Assembly (NCBI GenBank): GCA_029844215.1
Contig: CM056732.1
Location: 57,087,007 to 57,151,006 of the forward strand
Length of the DNA stretch: 64,000 bases
From: Przewalskia tangutica
Lineage: Eukaryota > Streptophyta > Magnoliopsida > Solanales > Solanaceae
Direction: 5' to 3'
The notes under the pieces were generated by a model that made no database searches, was not told where the DNA came from, and worked only from the letters and a program-made list of their open reading frames with translations. This document shows, in pieces, positions 1 to 10,397 of this stretch. The first letter of the stretch is position 1. The number at the start of each line of letters is the position of its first letter. Both the position numbers and the translations under genes were made by a program.

Positions 1-961
1 CCATTTTACTTATCCAAATTACTCATTAGTCATCCAACTTATATTTCCATTCTTAATATAAGTTATAGTTACTTTGTTAATTACTTCTTCACAAGTAAGA
101 TACGTTGGATGTGTTTTTTTTTACCATTTTAATGGCAAACGGCCAATCCTTTCTTTAACAAGTTAACAAGATCCATTCTTTCCAAACTTACTCCATATAT
201 TATATAATCCATAATATACTTATAATATATGTATAATCACCAATTCACAAAGAGGTTAAGGTTTACTACCTCAATTAGCCCAAAATTATCCAAGTTCTTA
301 AAGTCGTTCCAAGCAAGTCTTAGCTCCAAATCTTTACGTTCCAATCCGCTACAAGCAACCCATAGAAGCTCCTAACCAACTTCCCTTCAAGATTCAACTC
401 CAAAAAGTGAAGAACACTTAGGGTTTCCTTCCAAGAGCTCTCGGCCAAGGTGTCTTTTTAAGGCAAGGGATGTGAAATCTTTTCTAACTTTTGGTTAAGA
501 GTCTTCCTAATACACTAGGGAAGAACACTTAAGAGTTTAGGAATTATTGGACAAGGTTTGGTTAGGGGGAGGGTGTGTTCGACGAACACAAGTGAAGGAG
601 GGAGAGGGAAAATATTTCTCAAGTCTTGCATTCTCTAAGTGTGGAAGATTTCATCAACTAAGGGTGCATAAATAGGACAACCAAGGGATAGGATGAAGGC
701 AAGTGTGTGGTTGAGATTGGGGACAAGTGTGTGTGGGCCCCACAAGCCACTTGTCCACACAAAATATCTAGCAAGACAAGGCCACTTGTCTTGCCACTTG
801 TCTTGCACAATTCGGCCAAGCCGCCTAGGGGGGGTGACACGTGTCGCCCTCATATTCGTCCAAAATAATTCATTTTCCGAAAATATCCATAATGGCCAAA
901 ATCTCAAAAACAAAGCGGGCCCCACAAAACCGTAAATTTCTCCCGTGGGCCCCACGTGACC
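1..961 (-). mobile_element. Diverged minus-strand LTR fragment (oldest layer)
   Basis: From about 240 on, this is a diverged reverse complement of the LTR seen many times to the right: the 'cctcaattagcccaaaattatcc' stretch, the 'agggtttcc' block, a TATA-like 'gcataaatagg' near 665, and the GGGCCCCAC-rich segment at 915-960 all have counterparts at 15840-15900. The first 240 bases are AT-rich and only weakly like other LTR copies. The fragment stops at 961 where the terminal TGTCACGACC of another minus-strand LTR begins, so it is the target into which the outer element went. Its other part would lie beyond the right edge of the window. No coding capacity is seen. Fragment identity is fairly sure; the subfamily is not. 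Confidence 0.7.
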
Positions 962-1231
962 TGTCACGACCCGATCCCGGGCCCGTGACTGGTGCCTTAC
1001 CCCGGGCACCCTAGTGATACAACATCAGAGAAAACCAGCGGAAAATAAAACTAAAACAAGAAACAAGATATATGATCATAAAACAGGCCAACCAAACGGT
1101 TACCTTCCAATAAAATATATATAAACAACTCTTTCAAAACGAACAGTTTAATCCTTTTTACAAACCCTGCCCACAACAGTACTACAGACCTCTAAGAGTT
1201 TTTATACAACATGACGGGACAGGGCCCCGCC
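962..1231 (-). mobile_element. Outer minus-strand element, 3' LTR, terminal piece
   Basis: Begins TGTCACGACCC, the reverse complement of the LTR end GGGTCGTGACA, and runs through the last ~270 bases of the LTR before being split by the plus-strand element at 1232. The sequence resumes at about 10398. The matching uninterrupted LTR at 63174-63420 serves as the empty site: 'ctcgccatacccc' there joins the bases on either side of the split. Relative to this copy, the 5' LTR at 63174 lacks a short stretch between two CCCGGGC motifs. Confidence 0.85.
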
Positions 1232-1589
1232 TGTTATACCCCGTACTTCCAGAGTATGTACGTGAGGGCGTACGTATAAAAATTTAAGCCTTAAAGTTAG
1301 GCTAGGTTCGAAATTTGGGCACAAGTGCCGAAAGGAGTCGTTTTTCGACGAAACGTTTTACTAAACTTGCGAAGGGAAAATTCCGGCTATGTCATTTCTA
1401 TTTTTTGTGGATTTTTCTGAGAGACGAAACATTTTGGACCAACGGGAGGGTGACATGTGTCACCCTCACATTGGAAGGACTTGGGCGGCAAGTTGGACGA
1501 TTGGGGTCAAGGGAGTTGGTAGGATATTTTGTGATATTTTGGTGGTAGATGGATAAGGTGCACATGGCTTAATCTTGACCCTACACTTG

Positions 1590-1680
1590 CATGGCACTTG
1601 GCTTGATCTTGGCCATTGGTTGGCCATTGCTTGACCTATAAATACCCCTCTAAGTTGATGAACTTCTTCATCCAAAATTG
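1590..1680 (+). promoter_or_regulatory. Core promoter in LTR1 (CCAAT-like boxes plus TATA)
   Basis: TATAAATA at 1637-1644 follows two direct TTGGCCATTG copies (reverse CCAAT-like) and is followed by CCCCTCTAAG. The block is conserved in every LTR here on both strands. Plus-strand TATA boxes: 7284, 17513, 23165, 38220, 43910, 49601 and 55263. Minus-strand ones: 12738-12745, 15809-15816, 31272-31279, 37037-37044 and 61769-61776. Transcription would be expected to begin about 30 bases downstream, which makes U3 short (~440 bases). Inferred from motif and conservation only. Confidence 0.65.
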
Positions 1681-2424
1681 TTCTAAGTGTTAAAATCCTC
1701 CCTCCCCTTTTAGTGAGAGCTTTCGTCCACCACACCCCCTCCCCCTTTGTGAGCCCTTGGCCGAGAGCCTCCCCCCCCCTTGCCTAGTTGTCTCGTATAA
1801 ATACCCCCTTTTTGTGGTATAGAAATACTCTCCAAGTATTGTTATAATGCCCAAATACCTTGTAGTACTTTCCAAAGTTACCTCTACACGTAGAGCCCGG
1901 AAATACTACTATATTTCCTTAAGTCACAAAAACGAAACCCTAAGGAAAACCTTCATAGTCGGTTGAAGTGTTTAGTAGAAGTTGCGTAGAACTTCTAAGG
2001 GTTGTTTGGAGCGGATTGGAGCACTCGGAGTAGGAGCTAAACGTTGCTCAGGATCGACTTTAACTTGGATAATTTTGGGCTCATCGAGGTAAATACTACT
2101 GTCCTTCTATTGTAATTGGGAATTACATACTGTAGTAGTATAGAAATGAATATAAGATTCATAGAAGAGAATTGAACTGTAATAGAAGGATATTACAGAA
2201 TAGACTTGAACTGAAATCACATCAGAAGAATATTAGAGTAGAAGATTAAACTGTATTTACAGTAGACTGATAACCTTTATTGGTTGAATGTTCTGCAAGT
2301 AGCATGTGCTACTTAGAAGGTGGGCAAGGCTAGCCGGGTTATAGCCGTGGAGCGTTTTGCTTATAGTCGATAATCGTCGCGAGGTATGTGATTCTTCCTA
2401 TACTCTTGAGCATGATATTTTAAA

Positions 2425-2600
2425 GATATATATATATATAGTACGGTGAGCGACGTGTGCTAATTGAGCGTAGTAAATGCGGCAATGTCTTTTGACTTAA
2501 GCCTGAATAAGAGATATATATATATATAGTACGGTAGACGTACGTGTGCTAATTGAACGTAGTTGTACGGCAATGTCTTTTGACTTAAGCCTGAATAATA
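2425..2600 (+). repeat. 88-bp tandem duplication in LTR U5
   Basis: Two copies, each with an (AT)n run, 'agtacggtagacgtacgtg' and 'caatgtcttttgacttaag' followed by CCTGAATAA. The same duplication recurs in the other LTRs, for example 8085-8255, 18345-18520, 39050-39215, and in reverse orientation at 11775-11935, so it predates the split of the subfamilies. Confidence 0.8.
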
Positions 2601-3748
2601 AGAACCTTGAATGTATTTCAAAAGTATTAAGAAACCTTTTTGGAAGAAGAGTAATACTTGGTTTTGAAAACATAAGAGTTATACTAGCTTTATGGGAAGT
2701 TAGGTATAACGTCTTAAGAGAGATAAAGAGAATTGTTTAATTATTTTAAATGTTAAGTGACTTTGTCTTATAAGATAAGAGACTTAACTTAATTGTATTA
2801 ATATGAATTTTGTGTGAAACCTCATTCGTGAGTAATGAGTACTTGGTTTTTAAAAGGAATAATGTTTTACTGATTTCGGAAATCAGAATGAGTATCGACA
2901 AACCACGGCGTTAATAAAGGAAAATGTATTGAATAATGAAGTATTATATTAAAACCAGTAGAAACCTCCATCTGCATAGAAGCTAAGATGAGACAAAATG
3001 ATATTACATTTTCTAGATCATGGCTGCTTTAATAAATGGTTATAAACAAGAATAAACTGCTCACACATATGGCCTATGTTACTCAATTGTTTTAAAAGAG
3101 ATTAAAACATTGAACTATGAAACTTTTCTAAAAAGAGACTTGAGTAATTGAAATTAGGCAAACTGGAACTTAGGAAAAAGAAAGGCGTTGTTTTGTCTTA
3201 AATTGATTTAAAACATAAAGTGTTATAACAGCTTTATGGGAAGTGAGTTATAACGACTTTATGAAAAAGGGTTTTATCATTGGTTTTAATGTGGTAACTT
3301 GACTTTAAAAAGAGAAGTGTTTTGGTCCAAAAAGAAGGCATGGTATTGCCTTGATTTGGTTTTAAAAAGGAAAGTATGGAAGTTGTTTTGTCTTACTTAA
3401 AAGATATAAGTCACTCTATTTTTATACTACGGGTATCGGGTGACTTTTATAAAAGGAAGGGATCTCTTTAAAAAGAATTTAACGTACGTAGTACTTTAAG
3501 GTTAAAATCTGGACTTTAACATAAAATGAAAGTACCTTGAGTTATGTATAACTTGCCTATGCTTGTTGTTGTGAAACTTGCCTATGCTTGTTGTGATAGC
3601 CTTTGTTGTGTAAGAATTGTGTTTCTATACTACCGCGTCTCTCGATGGAGGGCCGGTTGACTTGTTGAGAACTTATTGGGACGTGCGCGGTGTGCGGAGA
3701 AATTCCGCAGATGCAGCTCCTCTTGATAGTGTTATCTTTGCTAATCGC

Positions 3749-4080
3749 TTTGGACATCTTGACCACGATCGTAGCGCGCGGGTATGCTTCCATTTTGATT
3801 CTTTGTGCGGTTGTTCCTTTTTGGACATCTCGACCGCGTAGCGCACGGGTATGTTTCCATTTTGGATTCTTTGTCTTATTGTTTCCTTTTGGACATCGAC
3901 CACGATCGTAGCGCGCGGGTATGCTTCCATTTTGATTCTTTGTTTGTTGTTCCCTTTTGGACATCTTGACCACGATCGTAGCGCCGCGGGTATGCTTCCA
4001 TTTTGATTGCTTTGTTTGTTGTTCCCTTTTGGACATCACGACACGATCGTAGCGCCGCGGGTATCTTCCATTTTGGATTG
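3749..4080 (+). repeat. 70-bp tandem repeat, five copies, in LTR1
   Basis: Unit begins TTTGGACATC and includes 'gcgcgggtatgcttcc' plus a T/G-rich end. Five copies with small indels. On the minus strand the unit is open in more than one frame and gives a false repetitive peptide; it is not a gene. It occupies the place where other subfamilies carry different GC-rich repeats. Confidence 0.88.
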
Positions 4081-4743
4081 TTAGTACGGCTTTGGCATCG
4101 GTAGGACTTGGTGTTGGTGTACTTCTTGGTGTTATCATATCATAGATCAGGCCGTGATGAGGAAGGTATTCCACGGGCATGATTGATGTTGTGGGCGTGA
4201 GACACATAATTAAAATAGTGAAATGAAGTTGGTTATCATACATGTCTCCTGCTTTATATAGACTATTATGATTTCATTTATAGTACTTACAGTTTCACAT
4301 ACTTGGTACCTGTTGTACTGACCTCCTTCGGGGGGCTGCGTTCATGCCGCAGGTAGAAGTACATCGGCTGTCGATCCCTGCGTTTAGGATCACATTTCAG
4401 CGTATTGGGAAGCTCCGTTCCTTGGAGGCTTATCTTTGGTATGTTACCACAGTGCAGAGTTCTTGTACATTCGGGGTATGGCGGGGCCACTGTCCGTCAT
4501 AGTTGTTGTATAAATCTTAAGTGCAGAGCTTTGTTGTGGCGGGGTTGTAAGGATTATGAATGTTCAAATGTCTATGTATATATATATATCTTTGAAAGAC
4601 AACCCGCTTTGGTTGCTTTGTTCTCTTTCATCTTGATCCATATCTATTTATATGTTTAAAGTTTTTTTATTTCCGGTTTTCTCGATGTTGTATCACTAGG
4701 GTGCCCGGTAAGGCACGATCCACGGGCCGGTTCGGTCGTGACA

Positions 4744-4944
4744 AAAGTGGTATCAGAGCAGTTAGTCCTCGGAAAGTGTCTACAGACCGTGTCTAGTAGA
4801 GTCTTGATTATCGATGTGTTGTGCACCTCATCTATAATCAGAAGGCTATAGGACATTTAGGATTGGTTTCCTTTCTTCTCATTCTGAGATCGTGCCTTAG
4901 AGCTGTGTTGTAAGTTGGACCCCTCGACGTGCCGTTTTACGATT
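4744..4944 (+). other. PBS and untranslated leader of element 1
   Basis: TGGTATCAGAGC at 4748-4759 is the standard plant PBS for initiator tRNA-Met, four bases after the LTR end. This is the only plus-strand copy in the window in which both CAG triplets of the extended site TGGTATCAGAGCAGTTAG are intact. The rest of the leader, about 180 bases, is non-coding and conserved in all eight internal domains. Confidence 0.9.
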
Positions 4945-6083
4945 ATGCCTCGCGTAAGGCAACCCGCCCGGAAGGCAAAGCGGCGAGAGAGACGCGAGTA
5001 GAAAGCGGCGGCGATCTCTACAGATACCACGATACACGAGCCTCAGTCCACACCGAGCGAGAGGAGATGGGTTACAAGGAGATGGCCCGATTAATGGCGT
5101 GGTTGTGGCGACTTGAGGATAGTGGGCCGGCGGTTCGAGCACCGATGGTTCACCCTAGATCGAGATAGTTTGAGGCTACGGGATTTTACGAGATGTAACC
5201 GCCGAGTTTTATGGGTCGAGGCACGAGGATGATCGCGCAGAGTTCATCAAGCGATTCTGGATCATGAGAGTGATCAAGGCATCGGAGACCGAGTCGGTGG
5301 TCCTAGGTTCGCATCGGTGCGTGATACCGCATGATCGGTTTGATTCGTGGGAGCCGTCGGGAGAGAATGCACTTCCGGCTATATGGGGCGAGTTCTCGAG
5401 GCATTTCTTGCACATTTCTTGCCTCCACGGATGAGAGGGCTCGGTAAACATTTTTGGTGTTGCGGCGAGCGGGCGTGCGGTTCGGGAGTACAATGTGGAG
5501 TTCGACTCATTGGCGATGCGTCCCGCATTAGTAGCTAGTATGGAGGATCGAGTGCGGATATATTACGAGGCTCGATGATTACCTAGCGAGAGTTGTTGGT
5601 GTAGCTCTTGGCGGGCATGGACATTGCCGCATGCGAGCTTATGCACTTGGAGGTGAGAGTGGAGAAATCGGCGGAATGACCAAGGTCGATGAAGAGGCGA
5701 GCAGCAGGTCCTTTGGTGACTTTCGAGGCGGACCGCCTCGTGCAACTAGTTATGTACCTCGCCCGATGCAGTGGTCCTCCACGGCCCGGGATATTCGGGA
5801 GGCGGTCGTGGCTCAGGGTTGATTTTCGGAGAGCATGGGTGTTAGCAGTGAAGCCACCCTACCTCGTTGTGGCGTGTGGTAGGCTCCATAGTGGGAGTGT
5901 CGTGCTAGTTCGGGAGTTTGTTTTACATGCGGCCAGCGGGGCCATTTGGGAGAAACTGTCCAGGCCGAGTATGGCACCGTAGGATAGCTCGGACTACGAG
6001 ATCGATTGGGTTCTTCACCTTCCACTAGGCGGGATGTTCATACCTCGACGCCACAGCGAGTCGCGGTGGAAGTTCGATTTTAG
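4945..6083 (+). pseudogene. gag: gag pseudogene of element 1
   Basis: Starts at an ATG giving MPRVRQPARKAK, matching the start in the other copies, and would end at the TAG at 6081-6083 just before the CGGTCC hairpin. Readable pieces in different frames include a 'EMGYKEMARLMAWLWRLED' segment at about 5070-5130, the Retrotrans_gag-like core at about 5170-5450 and degraded knuckle remnants at about 5860-5950. Gag would form the particle that packages element RNA. The reading frame shifts many times, so no full protein is possible as written. Total length is about 60 bases shorter than the best copy at 47217-48417, mostly from small losses at CAG/CTG sites. Confidence 0.82.
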
Positions 6084-6891
6084 CGGTCCTTTGAACCGCC
6101 TATTTTCAGGTATATCCTTAAACCTCTAGAGACTTGTATGTATTGATGTTATGATAATGTGTTAAGTATTATGTTCGGATAGCTTTGTGCTAAAATGTGA
6201 TTTAAAAACCTGGTTAGTAAGAAAGGGTAAGCCTGGGGGTGAGAAAATGATGAACCTTAGATTATTACAGTTGAGACCTTAGATATAAGGCCATCTTGAG
6301 TACAAGATTTCGCAAGTGATCCTTGTCAGAGTGCATTTTATGCCTAGAATGTATTGTGTGATAAGTCCCTGGGTAGTGTGAAATGGAAGTGGTAGCTTTT
6401 ATGACCTGTATAGGTAAGATTGTTCCGGATCGGGGAACAAGAGCTTGATGCGTTAAGTGGGTCGGGTTGGGGCCATGTTGCGGGCCAGCCCGCGGCCTGT
6501 TTCGAGGTGGGGTCAGCTCTGGGTGGTCCCGCAAGGTGGTAGGGTCACGAGGGTGCTAGGCCCAAGTTTGGATGACCATCGTATGAGTTCGTGGATGTGT
6601 TCGACCAGAAGCGGATCGTGAAGGCCGGGAATGGCCTTAAGGAAGATTGAGGCTAGTAAGATGACCAAGTTTGGAGGTGGTGACTCCAAAGTTTTGGAAA
6701 GCGGGCGATGATCAAGTGGGTACGTATACTAGAAGAGTTCAAGTGTTCGAGGAGGGCACGACGAGTAAGGAAGGAAGAGAACGTGTGTTATTACGTGGCC
6801 AGGTGTGGCGTTGACTACTTGTTAAAAGAACTTTATCGTTATCCGTCTTGAGAAGGAACATTCGGGACGAATGTTTCTAAGGAGGGGAGAA
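6084..6891 (+). other. Non-coding tail of element 1 with polypurine tract
   Basis: About 800 bases without coding signal where pol would be in an autonomous element. It ends with the inverted repeat AACATTCG-GGA-CGAATGTT and the polypurine tract AAGGAGGGGAGAA (6879-6891), which abuts TGTTATACC of the 3' LTR. A short AAGGCC/GGCCTT inverted repeat lies near 6630-6650. No protease or reverse transcriptase motif is seen. Confidence 0.85.
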
Positions 6892-9800
6892 TGTTATACC
6901 CCGTACTTCCAGAGTATGTACGTATAAAAATTTAAGCCTTAAAGTTAGGCTAGGTTCGAAATTTGGGCACAAGTGCCGAAAGGAGTCGTTTTTCGACGAA
7001 ACGTTTTACTAAACTTGCGAAGGGAAATTCCGGCTATGTCATTTCTAATTTTTGCGGATTTTTCCGAGAGACGAAACATTTTGGACCAACGGGAGGGTGA
7101 CATGTGTCACCCTCACATTGGAAGGACTTGGGCGGCAAGTTGGACGATTGGGGTCAAGGGAGTTGGTAGGATATTTTGTGATATTTTGGTGGTAGATGGA
7201 TAAGGTGCACATGGCTTAATCTTGACCCTACACTTGCATGGCACTTGGCTTGATCTTGGCCATTGGTTGGCCATTGCTTGACCTATAAATACCCCTCTAA
7301 GTTGATGAACTTCTTCATCCAAAATTGTTCTAAGTGTTAAAATCCTCCCTCCCCTTTTAGTGAGAGCTTTCGTCCACCACACCCCCTCCCCCTTTGTGAG
7401 CCCTTGGCCGAGAGCCTCCCCCCCCCCTTGCCTAGTTGTCTCGTATAAATACCCCCCTTTTGTGGTATAGAAATACTCTCCAAGTATTGTTATAATGCCC
7501 AAATACTTTAGCCCAAATACCTTGTAGTACTTTCCAAAGTTACCTCTACACGTAGAGCCCGGAAATACTACTATATTTCCTTAAGTCACAAAAACGAAAC
7601 CCTAAGGAAAACCTTCATAGTCGGTTGAAGTGTTTAGTAGAAGTTGCGTAGAACTTCTAAGGGTTGTTTGGAGCGGATTGGAGCACTCGGAGTAGGAGCT
7701 AAACGTTGCTCAGGATCGACTTTAACTTGGATAATTTTGGGCTCATCGAGGTAAATACTACTGTCCTTCTATTGTAATTGGGAATTACATACTGTAGTAG
7801 TATAGAAATGAATATAAGATTCATAGAAGAGAATTGAACTGTAATAGAAGGATATTACAGAATAGACTTGGCGAAATCACATCGTGGAAGAATATTAGAG
7901 TAGAAGATTAAAGCGTATTTACTGATGGTGATAACCTTTATTGGTTGAATGTTCGCAAGTAGCATGTGCTACTTAGAAGGTGGGCAAGGCTAAGCGGGGT
8001 TATGGCGTGGGCGTTTTGCTTATAGTCGATAATCGTCGCGAGGTATGTGATTCGTCCTATACTCTTGAGCATGATATTTTAAAGATATATATAGATATAG
8101 TACGGGAGACGTACGTGTGCTAATTGAACGTAGTCGTACGGCAATGTCTTTTGACTTAAGCCTGAATAAGAGATATATATATATACGCGGTAGGCGTGCG
8201 TGTGCTAATTGAGCGTGGTTATGCAGCAATGTCTTTTGACTTAAGCCTGAATAATAAGAACCTTGAATGTATTTCAAAAGTATTAAGAAACCTTTTTGGA
8301 AGAAGAGTAATACTTGGTTTTGAAAACATAAGAGTTATACTAGCTTTATGGGAAGTTAGGTATAACGTCTTAAGAGAGATAAAGAGAATGGTTTACTGAT
8401 TTTAAAAGTTAAGAGACTTGGTCTTATAAGATAAGAGACTTAACTTAATTGTATTAATATGAATTTTGTGTGAAACCTCATTCGTGAGTAATGAGTACTT
8501 GGTTTTTAAAAGGAATAATGTTTTACTGATTTCGGAAATCAGAATGAGTATCGACAAACCACAGCAGCGTTAATAAAGGAAAATGTATTGAATAATGAAG
8601 TATTATATTAAAACCAGTAGAAACCTCCATCTGCATAGAAGTTAAGATGAGACAAAATGATATTACATTTTCTAGATCATGGCTGCTTTAATAAATGGTT
8701 ATAAACAAGAATAAACTGCTCACACATATGGCCTATGTTACTCAATTGTTTTAAAAGAGATTAAAACATTGAACTATGAAACTTTTCTAAAAAGAGACTT
8801 GAGTAATTGAAATTAGGCAAACTGGAACTTAGGGAAAAGAAAGGCGTTGTTTTGTCTTAAATTGATTTAAAACATAAAGTGTTATAACAGCTTTATGGGA
8901 AGTGAGTTATAACGACTTTATGAAAAAGGGTTTTATCATTGGTTTTAATGTGGTAACTTGACTTTAAAAAGAGAAGTGTTTTGGTCCAAAAAGAAGGCAT
9001 GGTATTGCCTTGATTTGGTTTTAAAAAGGAAAGTATGGAAGTTGTTTTGCCTTACTTAAAAGATGTAAGTCACTCTATTTTTATACTACGGGTATCGGGT
9101 GACTTTTATAAAAGGAAGGGATCTCTTTAAAAAGAATTTAACGTACGTAGTACTTTAAGGTTAAAATCCGGACTTTAACATAAAATGAAAGTACCTTGAG
9201 TTATGTATAACTTGCCTATGCTTGTTGTTGTGAAACTTGCCTATGCTTGTTGTGATAGCCTTTGTTGTGTAAGAATTGTGTTTCTATACTCTGGCGTCTC
9301 GATGGAGGGCGGTTGACTTGTTGAGAACTTATTGGGGCGTCTTGCGGCGGTGGAGAAATTCCGCAGATGCGCTCCTCTTGATAGTGTTATCTTTGCTAAT
9401 CGCTTTGGACATCTTGACCGCGATCGTGGCGCGCGGGTATCTTCCATTTTGATTCTTTGTCTGGTTGTTCCTTTTTGGACATCTCGACCACGATGCGTAG
9501 CGGGTATGTTTCCATTTTGGATTCTTTGTCTTATTGTTTCCTTTTGGACATACTGACACGATGCGTAGCGCACGGGTATGCTTCCATTTTGATTGCTGTT
9601 TTATTGTTCCCTTTTGGACATACTGACACGATGCGTAGCGCACGGGTATGCTTCCATTTTGATTGCTGTTTTGTTGTTCCCTTTTGGACATACTGACACG
9701 ATGCGTAGCGCACGGGTATGCTTCCATTTTGGATTGTTAGTACGGCTTTGGCATCAGGTAGGACTTGGTGTTCAGGTGTACTTCTTGGTGTTATCATATC

Positions 9801-10397
9801 ATAGACTGCCGGCAGTGAGGAAGGTATTCCACGGGCATGATTGATGTTGTGGGCGTGAGACCCATAATTATATGTGTGTACTGTAGTTGGTTATCATACA
9901 TGTCTCCTGCTTTATATAGACTATTATGATTTCATTTATAGTATTTACAGTTTCACATACTTGGTACCTGTTGTACTGACCTCCTTCGGGGGGCTGCGTT
10001 CATGCCGCAGGTAGAAGTACATCGGCTGTCGATCCCTGCGTTTAGGATCACATTTCAGCGTATTGGGAAGCTCCGTCCCTTCGGAGGCTTATCTTTTGGT
10101 ATGTTACCACAGTGCATAGGTTCTTGTACATTCGGGGTATGGCGGGGCCCTGTCCGTCATAGTTGTTGTATAAATCTTAAGTGCATGCTTTGTTGTGGGC
10201 GGGGTTGTAAGGATTATGCTTGTTCAAATGTCTATGTATATATATATATCTTTGAAGGCAACCGTTTGGTTGGCTGTTCTCTTTCATCTTGATCCATATC
10301 TATTTATATGTTTAAAGTTTTTATTTCCATTGGTTTTCTCGATGTTGTATCACTTGGGTGCAGGGTAAGGCACGATCCGCGGGCGGGTTCGGTCGTG
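6892..10397 (+). repeat. 3' LTR of element 1 (LTR2)
   Basis: Partner of LTR1. It lacks 12 bases near 6920 that LTR1 has (a GTACG-flanked deletion) and keeps 14 bases at about 7500 that LTR1 has lost between two CCCAAATAC copies. TATA box at 7284-7291; two-copy minisatellite at 9206-9258; five copies of the 70-bp repeat at 9404-9736. The last bases are damaged ('tcgtgcga' instead of TCGTGACA), so the end is uncertain by a few bases. Confidence 0.88.
9404..9736 (+). repeat. 70-bp tandem repeat, five copies, in LTR2
   Basis: Same unit as in LTR1. Copies 3 to 5 are almost identical to one another here ('catactgacacgatgcgtag'), unlike in LTR1, which suggests recent homogenisation within this LTR or a consensus error. 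Confidence 0.85.

Larger units (their letters stand above)
1232..4743 (+). repeat. 5' LTR of element 1 (LTR1)
   Basis: Starts TGTTATACCCCG and ends TCGTGACA, 4 bases before the PBS. Anatomy: U3 of about 440 bases with a perfect inverted repeat GAGGGTGACA/TGTCACCCTC (1446-1467), two TTGGCCATTG boxes and TATAAATA at 1637-1644; a pyrimidine-rich stretch with a second TATAAATA at 1794-1801; a long R/U5 with palindromes at 2297-2314 (AAGTAGCA-TG-TGCTACTT) and 2870-2886 (CTGATTTC-G-GAAATCAG), an 88-bp tandem duplication (2425-2600), two copies of a 24-bp minisatellite (3547-3598) and a 70-bp GC-rich tandem repeat (3749-4080). The R/U5 of about 3 kb is unusually long. No protein-coding signal. Confidence 0.9.
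1232..10397 (+). mobile_element. Complete gag-only LTR retrotransposon (element 1)
   Basis: LTR (1232-4743), primer-binding site (4748), gag pseudogene (4945-6083), non-coding tail, polypurine tract (6879-6891), second LTR (6892 to about 10397). Total 9.2 kb, inserted in the minus-strand outer LTR. The left flank is CCGCC (1227-1231); the right junction reads CGACC before 'atacc', a damaged form of the expected duplication. There is no pol. Both LTRs share a 70-bp tandem repeat not found in the array LTRs, so this element is a separate subfamily. The two LTRs are nearly identical apart from small indels, suggesting a young insertion. Confidence 0.88.

Noticed and set aside
3557..4243. A 228-codon minus-strand open frame with repeated peptide motifs
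   Set aside because: It lies in LTR1 over the 70-bp tandem repeat. The repeat length keeps the frame open by chance, and the equivalent frames in LTR2 differ. No start context or family supports it.
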